DNA of 26,830 bases from Spirochaetia bacterium (GCA_025997655.1 BNUW01000015.1:1-26830); one strand, 5' to 3'; positions 14,373 through 21,206 are shown, counted from the stretch's first letter. Notes: generated by a model not told the origin, from the sequence alone. A program made the numbers and translations.

Positions 14373-14725
14373 ATAATATATTAGTGGATTCATCGGCATG
14401 GATTGAATATTTCAAAACCCATAAAAACTATGCATTTATTGATGATTTGATATTAACAGAATTATTGCCATCAATTATTCATAAAAAAGAAAAACATTTA
14501 ATAGTACTACTTAATAGTATAGTGAAATATGAGATCGAAATTAATTGGAAAGAATTACAGGATATTCAAGTAATGAATTATAAACATGGATACAATGATA
14601 TAGGCATTACCGATTTAGTAATTGCACAAAATTGTTTACAAAATAATTTAACGTTGGTAGCACGGGATAAACATTTTAATGAAATGGCACAATATTTACC
14701 ATTGAAAATGTACACGCCAAAATAA
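14369..14725 (+). CDS. vapC: VapC-type PIN ribonuclease toxin
   Basis: A 118-residue PIN-domain toxin. The acidic active-site positions are present: ILVDSSAWIEYF at the start, DDLILTELLPSI, then GITDLVIAQNC and VARDKHFNEMAQ. It would degrade RNA when VapB is lost. It is translationally coupled to VapB by a 4-nt overlap and strongly AT-rich, unlike the other RHH/PIN pair in the window, so the two pairs were acquired independently. Cassette context suggests a role in holding the array in the population. Confidence 0.92.
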   Translation: MNNILVDSSAWIEYFKTHKNYAFIDDLILTELLPSIIHKKEKHLIVLLNSIVKYEIEINWKELQDIQVMNYKHGYNDIGITDLVIAQNCLQNNLTLVARDKHFNEMAQYLPLKMYTPK

Positions 14726-14791
14726 AGAAGAAAACGGTACGCCCACTGTTTATCTCTCCCTCGCACAAGCGGGTTCTTGGTGCTAGTGTAG

Positions 14792-14838
14792 CAGGTTTTA
14801 ACTGCACATAACGAGACTGTAGGAAAAGTCCGTTATAT
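14792..14838 (+). other. attC-like recombination site 2
   Basis: The R'' arm at 14792-14813 ends in ACATAACG. It is followed by an unpaired A (14814), then GACT (14815-14818), loop GTAGGAAA, AGTC (14827-14830) and CGTTATAT (14831-14838). An extra unpaired base in the L'' side is a hallmark of attC. The site closed on its own cassette start would be 61 nt. The bases after G14832 would belong to a third cassette or to the flank. Confidence 0.7.
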
Positions 14839-14884
14839 TAGGCCCACAATTTTACTGGGAGCGCAGTGGCGCCTGGCACCAGGA

Positions 14885-14922
14885 GGAGAAATTATTAATA
14901 GAGCCGGTGTAGCAGCTGGTCA
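14885..14922. repeat. Repeat copy 2 (3' end of retropepsin-like gene)
   Basis: 38 bp, one mismatch to 12258-12295. In reverse it encodes the last residues of the retropepsin-like frame (DQLLHRLY-stop) plus downstream bases. Confidence 0.75.
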
Positions 14923-15203
14923 CCGTGAGCGCCTACCACTTCGCCAAGCCTGGGGTTTACGGTAAGGTCAAGGGCCTCAAGCGGTATCGCTCCAAGCAAA
15001 ATCTCACCGGCGTTGGGAAGCATAAGGACATCTTGCAAAAACCAGCGGTCTTTCCACCAGATTTCCAGCGGCCCCACAATGGAACAATCGCATAGACCGC
15101 CATCTGCCAGCGTAACCGTTTCGGTTCCCTTTACTTTCAGCCCCAATTTGCGCCGAATCTCCTCGTTGATGACGATGTTCCACGCCGCGGATCTTGGCAG
15201 CAA
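14895..15203 (-). pseudogene. Retropepsin-like aspartic protease, 5'-truncated fragment
   Basis: The frame reads AAWNIVINEEIRRKLGLKVK, VTLADGGLCDCSIVGPLEI and ILLGAIPLEALDLTVNPRLG. This is the clan AA retropepsin pattern found in many bacterial genomes (VDTGAxxxVINEE...LADG...LLGxxPLE). At the position of the catalytic Asp (D-T/S-G/A-A) the frame has R-S-A-A, and the upstream sequence does not look like the family; an in-frame TAG lies near 15245. The only start is a TTG without ribosome binding site. I read it as inactive, decayed at its 5' end. Confidence 0.65.
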
Positions 15204-15275
15204 CGCTGGGTTTTGGAACTGCCGCTTTAAATCCTTCTGGAGACTCTATGAAGAACCGTATCATAAGCGGCACAA

Positions 15276-15380
15276 CTATGATTGGGTAACATCCTGCTCA
15301 AATGTTACTATTTCTATCCCTTCTCTCTTAGCGATACTATTTAATTGCTTATCAACGGTTATGAGTATTGCCCCGGCCCT
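15276..15380 (-). pseudogene. PIN-domain toxin, C-terminal remnant
   Basis: The reverse frame ending with TAG at 15276-15278 reads AILITVDKQLNSIAKREGIE then IVTFEQDVTQS. This is the last strand-helix part of a PIN toxin (x-LTxDKQLxxIAKREGIE). The first 100 or so residues, with most catalytic residues, are missing. The remnant joins the 3' end of the antitoxin gene in a different frame, so a deletion removed most of the toxin. Confidence 0.72.
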
Positions 15381-15609
15381 GCCGGGTTAATTCCGCCGGA
15401 TCGGGGAATGACTGTGTGTTTTCCATATGGAGATTATCAATTTCTTCAAATACAGTTTTTCTTCGTGCCCTCCGCTCACTGCTTATCTGCAATGCAGTCT
15501 TTAGCAAAACTATTGTTTGTTGCGAAATACTGCGGCTTTCTGTTTTTGCCACCTGTGAAATAGTATCATACAAGTCCTGGGGGAAATCTCTTACCTGTAA
15601 TAATGGCAT
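15352..15609 (-). CDS. Orphan antitoxin (VapB/FitA-like) with altered C-terminus
   Basis: An 85-residue protein: MPLLQVRDFPQDLYDTISQV then SRSISQQTIVLLKTALQISS is the ribbon-helix-helix domain of the family whose members end in a conserved DPAELI-type tail. Here DPAELTRQ is followed by GRGNTHNR and a stop, because the frame runs into the deleted toxin. The ATG at 15609 has GGAGG well placed; the longer open frame upstream overlaps the radical SAM gene and is not real. DNA binding could persist, so the orphan may still regulate, but the cognate toxin is gone. Confidence 0.82.
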   Translation of the reverse strand: MPLLQVRDFPQDLYDTISQVAKTESRSISQQTIVLLKTALQISSERRARRKTVFEEIDNLHMENTQSFPDPAELTRQGRGNTHNR

Positions 15610-15685
15610 AAAAACCTCCATGTATGAAATAGTAATGCATTTTGCATATGTTGTTAATCTTAAAGTACCTGGGTCAAGTCGTTTC

Positions 15686-16642
15686 TCAATGGCAGCCAAG
15701 CAGCCCCGTCTTCCAATGCCACACCGGCGCCGAAAGCGCCGACGAAAAGGGATTGATCCGCTCAAAGTCCGGGAGCCAGCTATCGTCGGGAACCAATTCC
15801 TGACAAAAGCCGTCATCAATTTTCAATTCCGTAAGCCATTCGAGCAACTGATCGTACTCATCCGCTTTCACATAACGGCGGGGTATGTCCCGGCCCTCAC
15901 CCACAGGGGTGTACTGGGTCATCAGGGATAGCAGGGCCCGGCCCCGGCAGTGATCCGCAAACCATTGGAGCACCGCCCGGGTGGATTCGGGATAGCCGGG
16001 GAGGACCAGGTGGCGGATCATCACACCGGAAACCAGGGATGGGCCGTTCCAGCGGAGGGCGCCGCGGCAGTCCAGCATATGGAGGATAGCTTTGGTGGCG
16101 GCTTCCGGATAGTCGGGGGCCTGGAAGAAGCGGTCCGCAAGCCCCGGGTCCAAGGTTTTCAGGTCCGGGAGGTATACATCCACCAGGTCCTCCAGGCTTT
16201 CCAGCGCGTCAAGGCTTTCGTAGGCCGAGGAATTCCAGAGCAGGGGGATGACAAGCCCCTCTTTGCGGGCAGAGCGGAGAAAGTCGGCCAGGACCGGGGT
16301 ACAGTGGCTGCCGGTAACCAGGTTGATGTTTTCCGCGCCCCGAGTCTGGAGGGCGAGGCATATGCGGATAAACTCAGCCCTATCCACCGTTCGGCCCATG
16401 CCGCCGACATTGGTCGAGGCCTGGGAAATTTGCCGATTTTGGCAAAACACACAGCCCAGGGTACAGCCGGTAAAGAAAATCGTCCCCGAACCACCCCTGC
16501 CGATGATTGGTGGCTCCTCCCCCCGGTGCAGGGAGGCGGCGGCGATGCGGATATCCGTGGTTTCCCCGCAAAAACCCCGTTTGCCCGCACGGCGATCCAC
16601 CCCGCAGGAACGGGGGCAGAGCCGGCATGGGGAGCTAGGCAT
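15686..16642 (-). CDS. PflX-like radical SAM protein (COG1313 type)
   Basis: A 318-residue radical SAM protein related to pyruvate formate-lyase-activating enzymes. Two N-terminal Cys motifs (CRLCPRSCGVDR, GFCGE) precede the SAM cluster motif C60-TLG-C64-VF-C67 QN. Further family features are NLVTGSHCTP, PLLWNSSAYES, VYLPDLKTLD and VLPGYPEST. The target is unknown; relatives are thought to activate a glycyl radical or modify another protein. The ATG at 16642 is chosen because the protein then begins just before the conserved Cys; a TTG at 16651 is unlikely. There is no Shine-Dalgarno, and a TATAAT lies only 11 nt upstream. The gene diverges from the ECF sigma operon. Confidence 0.88.
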   Translation of the reverse strand: MPSSPCRLCPRSCGVDRRAGKRGFCGETTDIRIAAASLHRGEEPPIIGRGGSGTIFFTGCTLGCVFCQNRQISQASTNVGGMGRTVDRAEFIRICLALQTRGAENINLVTGSHCTPVLADFLRSARKEGLVIPLLWNSSAYESLDALESLEDLVDVYLPDLKTLDPGLADRFFQAPDYPEAATKAILHMLDCRGALRWNGPSLVSGVMIRHLVLPGYPESTRAVLQWFADHCRGRALLSLMTQYTPVGEGRDIPRRYVKADEYDQLLEWLTELKIDDGFCQELVPDDSWLPDFERINPFSSALSAPVWHWKTGLLGCH

Positions 16643-16653
16643 GGTGTGCAACC

Positions 16654-16682
16654 ATTATACCGGTGCGGGGTCTAAACATTGA
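16654..16682 (-). promoter_or_regulatory. Putative short-leader promoter of PflX-like gene
   Basis: Reverse-strand TATAAT (16659-16654) is perfect, but the -35 (TCAATG, 17 bp away) is poor. The predicted leader is about 5 nt. Confidence 0.4.
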
Positions 16683-16707
16683 CGGGCTGAATTTGAACGG
16701 GTATAGT
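16679..16707 (+). promoter_or_regulatory. Promoter of membrane protein / ECF sigma operon
   Basis: TTGACG (16679-16684), 17-bp spacer, TATAGT (16702-16707). It looks like a housekeeping promoter, not an ECF-type one, so autoregulation by the encoded sigma is not evident here. Confidence 0.7.
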
Positions 16708-16751
16708 GGAAAGGTATCTAATACCTTTAATTGAAAGGAGTCGCTTTTATC

Positions 16752-17090
16752 ATGGACAGAGTATCCTCCCCAGCGCAGGTTGTTATCGCCGTTATCCCTA
16801 TCGTGGGTATCGTCATGGGATCGGTGGTGGTGTTTTTCTATCTGCTCTGGAATCATAAACGTAAAATGCTGCTTATCAAAGCCGGCGAAAATACCCGGAC
16901 TAACTTTGATCTCCTTTCCTTCAGCCTGCTTACGGGGTTGCTCTTGGTATCCGTGGGGATTAGTTTAACCGTATTCCTCGCCATAGCCAAGGGGGCCGGT
17001 TATGGTCTGCTGGGCGGCATTATTCCCCTTTCGCTGGGCGCCGGCCTGTTAATTTTTTATGGGATACGACGGCGCGATAAAAACTCATGA
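16752..17090 (+). CDS. Small integral membrane protein, operon with ECF sigma
   Basis: 112 residues with three likely transmembrane segments: VVIAVIPIVGIVMGSVVVFF (about 10-37), LLTGLLLVSVGISLTVFLAI (about 60-82) and LLGGIIPLSLGAGLLIFYGI (about 87-107), joined by a basic loop (WNHKRKMLL). GAAAGGAG precedes the ATG at 16752. Its stop overlaps the start of the sigma factor (ATGA). It resembles the small DUF6249-type proteins encoded next to ECF sigma/anti-sigma pairs. It may take part in sensing envelope stress; this is inferred from context. Confidence 0.82.
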   Translation: MDRVSSPAQVVIAVIPIVGIVMGSVVVFFYLLWNHKRKMLLIKAGENTRTNFDLLSFSLLTGLLLVSVGISLTVFLAIAKGAGYGLLGGIIPLSLGAGLLIFYGIRRRDKNS

Positions 17091-17674
17091 TGGGTGGCGC
17101 CAACGGCAACGTTGGCGGGGACCCTGGGGACGATCAGTTCATCGTCGCGGAGGTCGTCTCGGGCCGGAAGGAGTTGTTTCGTATCCTGGTACAGCGCCAT
17201 GAGCAGCCGGTGTATGGGATGGGCTTGAGTTTTTTTCGGAACGCCGAGGATGCCGCGGATTTTACCCAGGAAGTTTTCCTGAAAAGTTTCCGCAGCCTCG
17301 CCCATTTTCAGGGCCGGTCCCGGTTTTCCACCTGGCTCTACCGGATCGCCTACAACACGGCGGTGAACAACATCCGGCGGCAGAAGGAGTACCACAGCCT
17401 CGCCGATGAGGATGGCGGGGCAAGTGCCGATGACGGCCGGGGGTCCCCTGAACAGGATTTGCTCCGGGCCGCCGCCATCGAAGCGGTACGGGAAGCCGTG
17501 AAGGATCTGCCCGAACGGTACCGGATCTGCGTGGACCTGTTTTTTTTCTATGACCGGTCCTACCAGGAGATAGAATGTATCACCGGGTATCCGGTTAATA
17601 CAATTAAGTCCCATGTGTTCCGGGCAAAAAAACTGCTCCGGGAAAAACTGGAGGTATTGAATGAACTGTCATGA
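17087..17674 (+). CDS. ECF (sigma-24/RpoE-type) RNA polymerase sigma factor
   Basis: 195 residues with the two ECF domains. Region 2 is at about 25-95 (FRNAEDAADFTQEVFLKSFR, GRSRFSTWLYRIAYNTAVNN). Region 4 is at about 135-190 (LPERYRICVDLFFFYDRSYQ, EIECITGYPVNTIKSHVFRA). An acidic linker separates them. The start overlaps the preceding stop by 4 nt; a second ATG at 17090 would shorten it by one residue. The membrane-bound anti-sigma is encoded immediately downstream with a 14-nt overlap. It would direct polymerase to an envelope- or stress-related regulon. Confidence 0.95.
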   Translation: MMGGANGNVGGDPGDDQFIVAEVVSGRKELFRILVQRHEQPVYGMGLSFFRNAEDAADFTQEVFLKSFRSLAHFQGRSRFSTWLYRIAYNTAVNNIRRQKEYHSLADEDGGASADDGRGSPEQDLLRAAAIEAVREAVKDLPERYRICVDLFFFYDRSYQEIECITGYPVNTIKSHVFRAKKLLREKLEVLNELS

Positions 17675-18167
17675 TGTAATGGATAGGGCATACGAATTTG
17701 AAGGAAACACTGCGCTGCCGTTTCTTACCCACCTGAGGATACAACTGCACCTCCTCCACTGTGGGCATTGCGCCGGGGAAATCGAACGGCTGGAACGTAC
17801 CCGGCTCCTCATGACGGGAAGCTTCTTCCCCAGGGCGCCGAAGGGGCTGGAAGAACGGATCATGCGGAGCATCAGCCTGGAAGATCAGATGGAAGAATTC
17901 CCCGAGGCAGCGTTCATGGAGAACGGTGCGTTCAGGGAGAACGGCGCGGGGGTTTCCTTCCGGGGCTGGGTGGTCACGGGCCTCATCATTCTGATATCCC
18001 TGTCCACCTCCTTTCTGGGGATGGACTTTAGCAAGGTGGCCGACCACTGGGGCTCATCGTTCCTGCTCCCCATCGGGATCACCATCGGCGCGGTGATAAG
18101 CGCCTATGGGGCGCTCTTTATCGGCAGCCACCTGAAGGAATTAAGCGACCGGTTTAATTTACACTGA
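17661..18167 (+). CDS. Membrane-anchored zinc-type anti-sigma factor
   Basis: 168 residues. The N-terminal zf-HC2/ZAS-like motif is NCHDVMDRAYEFE...HLLHCGHC (H-x3-C-x2-C), followed by a short helix binding the sigma. Two transmembrane segments are at about 101-119 (VVTGLIILISLSTSFLG) and 133-154 (LLPIGITIGAVISAYGALFI). It would hold the ECF sigma at the membrane until a signal releases it. It overlaps the sigma gene by 14 nt. Its last 9 nt overlap the 3' end of the converging EIIA-like gene, so transcription from the two operons could interfere. Confidence 0.88.
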   Translation: MNCHDVMDRAYEFEGNTALPFLTHLRIQLHLLHCGHCAGEIERLERTRLLMTGSFFPRAPKGLEERIMRSISLEDQMEEFPEAAFMENGAFRENGAGVSFRGWVVTGLIILISLSTSFLGMDFSKVADHWGSSFLLPIGITIGAVISAYGALFIGSHLKELSDRFNLH

Positions 18168-18644
18168 CCAGGTCCGCTCGGTTTCTTCAATGGTCTTTAG
18201 TATTTCTGCGGGGGAAGCACGGCTGCGGAGCTGCATCCTGAAGGATTCCTGCTGACAGAAAAAATTGATCCGCGAAAGGGTGTGGAGATGCATCTTTGGG
18301 GATGCGGATATAATAAGGAAAACCGTATGCACGCTCTTGCCGTCCAGGGCCGCCCAGTCAAGTTCCCGCTCAGGAAAACTAATGCTCACCAATTGCTCGG
18401 CGGGATTCGTGATGATGGGGTTCCGGGGATGGGGCAGGGCAATGCCGTTCCCCACGGCGGTGGTCATCAGAGCTTCCCGTTCCAGCACCGCGCTTAACAG
18501 GGCTTTCCGGTTCACCGACGGGGGAAGATCGATTGTCCGTAACAGGACCGTTACGTATTCCTGGGAATTCGAAGCAGAAATGGTGCGGAACTCCCCTCCC
18601 CGTTTGATCAGCTCAATCAAACCCGGTTCGGCTGTTTTGTCCAT
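18159..18644 (-). CDS. ptsN: PTS EIIA-Ntr-like regulatory protein
   Basis: 161 residues with the PTS EIIA type-2 fold: VNRKALLSAVLEREALMTTA, then GNGIALPHPRNP, where H72 is the expected phosphorylation site, and FLIISASPKMHLHTLSRIN later. Family members accept phosphate from NPr and regulate rather than transport. GGGAGGG lies before the ATG at 18644, which overlaps the stop of the preceding large gene (TAATG), so the two are co-translated. There is no PTS permease in the window, supporting a regulatory role. Confidence 0.85.
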   Translation of the reverse strand: MDKTAEPGLIELIKRGGEFRTISASNSQEYVTVLLRTIDLPPSVNRKALLSAVLEREALMTTAVGNGIALPHPRNPIITNPAEQLVSISFPERELDWAALDGKSVHTVFLIISASPKMHLHTLSRINFFCQQESFRMQLRSRASPAEILKTIEETERTWSV

Positions 18645-20635
18645 TATATTTTTCCCTCCCCTTCCAGTGCCGCCGCCAATGTGCGGTTACAGGCATCCAA
18701 GTCGAAGGCGCCGCTTTCAAAATCCTGTCCGAGTTCCCGGAGCGCCAGTTTCCGTTCCGCATCGGCCCCCTTTTCCAGGGCCACGATATACCGCCGGAAC
18801 CGCATGGGGCCGTCAATGTATTCCGGCGGCGCCGAAGCTGCCCCGGCAACACAACGGATCTCCGGCTGTCCCTCGCTCTCGTACCGGGAAAGAAGCAGTA
18901 TCTTTACCGTCCATTTTGATCCGTATTCATATAAAAGGGCATTCCCCCCTTTCAGGTCAATTTCCCCCAGGGCCAAATCCAGGTCCAGCCGTCCCCGGCC
19001 CGATGACCCCTGTTCGTCCAGGGCAAAATGATAGGGATACTCCCCTTTCCACCCCAGCAGGGCCAGGATTATCCGGTGGAGAACACGCAGGCGGCAGCTA
19101 TCCGGCAGGACAATGCGGCGCCAGACATCGGTACCCCCCAGGCTCACCTGGACAATCCGCCATTCAAACCCCGCCGGCTTGTGGAATTTCACCACAGAAA
19201 GATTATTCTGCCGGAAGTTGTCCAGGGCGTCGTCAATCAGTTCTTTGATATCCTCATAGGTTTCGATCATGCTGTCCAGGGAATTATCCATGGCCTCCAG
19301 TTCATCCCCCGCTGGGGGCGTATCCGTATCCAGCTCCTCCAAAACCCCGGCGGCATGGGCCTGGATCTGGGAGAGGATGATGAAGGTATGCTTGGGAAGC
19401 CAGGAATTGTTGATACCCCCCCGCCGGAGCTGGGCCGCAAGGTCTATCACTGCGGTATGGAGTTCCCCCATGCGCTGGCGGATAGGCCCCATGCCGGCAT
19501 CCCGAAAGGGGGAATAGAGGGGCTCAAATTCCGCCAACAATTCGCTGACAAACCCCAGGAGGTACTCCCGGTCCGCTTCCTCCATCTTCACCGTCGGGGG
19601 GATGATGCGCTTTACCAGCGCCCCGATATCCTTGTCCCGCCTGTAGAGGGCATCCCACACATAGGACTGCACCACATAGTCCGATATGGGCGCCCCGCTC
19701 CGGCCAAGGATCTCCTCGGACGGGGATTCGTTATGAAGCCCCTCCAGTCCTTTCCGGTCGGGGATCTCCTTCCCGGCAAACCAGAACCGGGTTTCTATGC
19801 CGTAGGGGGTTGTCTCGATGCGGTCGGTCTGTTCGTAGAGAAAATCCTCCAGGGAATAGGCGGGCACATCCCGCATCCGCTTCCCCCCGTACCAATAGGC
19901 ATAGGCAATCTGTTCCTCAGTGGACGCCCCCGGTCCCAGGGACTTAAAACTCTCCTCAAAGCCCCCCTCGGCGGCCTCCTGCCAGGCATAGAGGTCCACC
20001 TTGGACCACCGATCCTTCCGTACCGCCTCAAGCTCAAAGGCGCCATCCCTCCAGTCCCGGGTCGAAACCACAAACCTATCCCCGGGCACAAAGGCCAGTT
20101 CCCGGTAGAGGTTCCGCATATCCAGGGTTTGGATGGAAACATCCGGCGGGTCCTCGTAGGGGTCCTCGTTAAAGGCGCTTTCGTTATTTGGATTGTCCTT
20201 TGCCACATACTGGGGGGCATATTCCTCCCCAAAAATGGTGTAATAGGGGTAAAAATCCTCCGGCGGGCCCTCAATGGAGGAAAAAGGTATCTGCCGCCCC
20301 TTATAGAAAAACGTGTATTCCTGGGGCATCAGCGCCGGATTGGCAAAGGGAACGCAGCGGTGGCCGGGGATCAGGATGCCGTTCACCAATTCCGGCCGGG
20401 TGGGGCTGATGACGAAGCGCAGGGGCTCAAAACAACCCCGCCGGGACAGCCATTTTCCCGGCCCAAGGCGGAAGGCAATGTTCTGAGAATCGATGAAGGC
20501 GGTAATTTCCTCCGCCAAATGAGTATTCCGGGAAAAATCCAGCAGCCGGATAAAACTCATTACATCACCCAGGGTAAAGGGGTCCCGGTTGTTTTCGAGA
20601 AATTCGTAGAGGGCGTCTTCCTGGGTTTCAGTCAT
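18644..20635 (-). CDS. Large protein with C-terminal pRiA4b ORF-3-like domain
   Basis: 663 residues. The C-terminal part (about 495-600) has the plasmid pRiA4b ORF-3 signature: RIVQVSLGGTDVWRRIVLPD, LRVLHRIILALLGWKGEYPY and HFALDEQG. The N-terminal 480 residues are unrecognised; the first 90 resemble a winged-helix stretch (FTLGDVMSFIRLLDFSRNTH, FRLGPGKWLSRR). The middle is acidic and helical (about 455-490, ELEAMDNSLDSMIETYEDIK). There is no signal peptide or membrane segment, so it is cytosolic. The ATG at 20635 has no Shine-Dalgarno. A weak promoter (TTGCCA 20675-20670, 18 bp, CATAGT 20651-20646) suggests a leader of about 5 nt. It forms an operon with the EIIA-Ntr-like gene. The function is unknown. 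Confidence 0.8.
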   Translation of the reverse strand: MTETQEDALYEFLENNRDPFTLGDVMSFIRLLDFSRNTHLAEEITAFIDSQNIAFRLGPGKWLSRRGCFEPLRFVISPTRPELVNGILIPGHRCVPFANPALMPQEYTFFYKGRQIPFSSIEGPPEDFYPYYTIFGEEYAPQYVAKDNPNNESAFNEDPYEDPPDVSIQTLDMRNLYRELAFVPGDRFVVSTRDWRDGAFELEAVRKDRWSKVDLYAWQEAAEGGFEESFKSLGPGASTEEQIAYAYWYGGKRMRDVPAYSLEDFLYEQTDRIETTPYGIETRFWFAGKEIPDRKGLEGLHNESPSEEILGRSGAPISDYVVQSYVWDALYRRDKDIGALVKRIIPPTVKMEEADREYLLGFVSELLAEFEPLYSPFRDAGMGPIRQRMGELHTAVIDLAAQLRRGGINNSWLPKHTFIILSQIQAHAAGVLEELDTDTPPAGDELEAMDNSLDSMIETYEDIKELIDDALDNFRQNNLSVVKFHKPAGFEWRIVQVSLGGTDVWRRIVLPDSCRLRVLHRIILALLGWKGEYPYHFALDEQGSSGRGRLDLDLALGEIDLKGGNALLYEYGSKWTVKILLLSRYESEGQPEIRCVAGAASAPPEYIDGPMRFRRYIVALEKGADAERKLALRELGQDFESGAFDLDACNRTLAAALEGEGKI

Positions 20636-20680
20636 GTGTTGCTATACTATGGACCAAAAGTACGGGATCTGGCAAGGTAT

Positions 20681-20818
20681 GGAAAAGAATATGCTTGGAA
20701 TAGATTAGTGGGGGGTCCTGTCAGTAGGAAAAGAATATGCCAGGAATAGATTAGTGGGGGGTCCTGTCAGTAGGAAAAGAATATGCCAGGAATAGATTAC
20801 CGGGGGGTCCTGTCAGTG
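20681..20818 (+). repeat. Three tandem 46-bp direct repeats
   Basis: Units start at 20681, 20727 and 20773, exactly 46 bp apart. Each runs from GGAAAAGAATATGC through GGAATAGATTA and GGGGGGTCCTGTCAGT. Units 1 and 2 are nearly identical; unit 3 diverges at AC for GT. No coding sense is apparent. Confidence 0.93.
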
Positions 20819-20862
20819 AGAAAGCACGGGCCCCTCCCGGAGGGTCCTTCCCGTACTTTCTC
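20818..20862. repeat. Long GC-rich hairpin between opposed repeats
   Basis: GAGAAAGCACGGG (20818-20830) pairs with CCCGTACTTTCTC (20850-20862) with a single mismatch. An inner CCCTCC/GGAGGG stem fills the loop. It lacks a T-tract. It stands at the centre between the forward and inverted repeat blocks. Confidence 0.8.
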
Positions 20863-20865
20863 TCT

Positions 20866-20990
20866 GCCACCCCCAATACCCTTGGTGGGGGGCATATTCT
20901 TTTCCTACCGCCACCCCCAATATCCTTGGTGGGGCATATTCTTTTCCTACCGCCACCCCCAATACCCTTGGTAGGGCATATTCTTTTCCT
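20866..20990 (-). repeat. Three tandem 42-44-bp repeats with inverted core
   Basis: Units start at 20866, 20910 and 20952 (GCCACCCCCAATAYCCTTGG ... GGCATATTCTTTTCC). Their 15-bp end (20891-20905, 20933-20947, 20975-20989) is the exact reverse complement of the core GGAAAAGAATATGCC of the forward repeats. Confidence 0.92.
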
Positions 20991-21003
20991 CATGACGCGA
21001 AAC

Positions 21004-21049
21004 GGGAGGGGGTCCTGTCAGTAGGAAAAGAATATGCCTGGAATAGTTT
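21004..21049 (+). repeat. Fourth forward copy of the 46-bp repeat
   Basis: GGGTCCTGTCAGTA leads into the core GGAAAAGAATATGCC (21023-21037) and GGAATAG, as in the first block but isolated beyond the inverted block. Confidence 0.85.
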
Positions 21050-21083
21050 TTGGGTGGGGCCTGTCTGTTGAAATCGAGTAGGA

Positions 21084-21106
21084 GGCTACCCATTAATTGG
21101 GTAGCC
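21084..21106. repeat. Perfect 9-bp hairpin
   Basis: GGCTACCCA (21084-21092), loop TTAAT, TGGGTAGCC (21098-21106), extended outward by GAG..AGGA/TCCTCG. The forward strand reaches GTTTTT only 15 nt later, so terminator activity is doubtful. Confidence 0.6.
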
Positions 21107-21171
21107 GTCCTCGGAGATACGTTTTTATGTCTGCAATACTGTAGTATCCGTGTGCGCGCGTGCGTGGCGTG

Positions 21172-21200
21172 TTGACTGTTACCCACCGCCGTCATAGAAT
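21172..21200 (+). promoter_or_regulatory. Promoter of amidohydrolase gene, apparently leaderless
   Basis: TTGACT (21172-21177), 17-bp spacer, TAGAAT (21195-21200). The start codon GTG is at 21207, so the predicted transcription start coincides with it. Confidence 0.6.
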
Positions 21201-21206
21201 GGAAGG

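Larger units (their letters stand above)
14054..14832 (+). mobile_element. Integron-type gene cassette 2 (VapBC + attC)
   Basis: A 779-bp unit from T14054 to G14832. Its left end (14052-14073) and right-end arm (14792-14813) are inverted repeats matching at 20 of 22 positions. It carries a VapBC pair in forward orientation before the attC. Toxin-antitoxin cassettes are well known to stabilise cassette arrays. It directly abuts cassette 1 with no extra bases. Confidence 0.75.

Noticed and set aside
14885..14922. Repeat at 12258/14885 as an attC site or CRISPR unit
   Set aside because: It lacks GTT/AAC cores in inverted arrangement and regular spacers; it is the 3' end of a retropepsin-like gene.
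18265..19248. Forward 327-codon open frame across the EIIA and pRiA4b genes
   Set aside because: It spans the antisense of two real genes and lacks any start signal or family pattern.
19028..20749. Forward 573-codon open frame opposite the pRiA4b-type gene
   Set aside because: Pro/Gly/His-rich composition typical of a GC-rich antisense shadow; the reverse-strand gene has recognised motifs and an overlapping operon partner.
20751..20993. Reverse open frame with repeated RKRICPTKGIGGGG-like peptides
   Set aside because: It arises because the 42-bp unit is a multiple of three; the first unit breaks the frame by two bases, there is no ribosome binding site, and the DNA core is conserved in both orientations, so selection appears to be on DNA.
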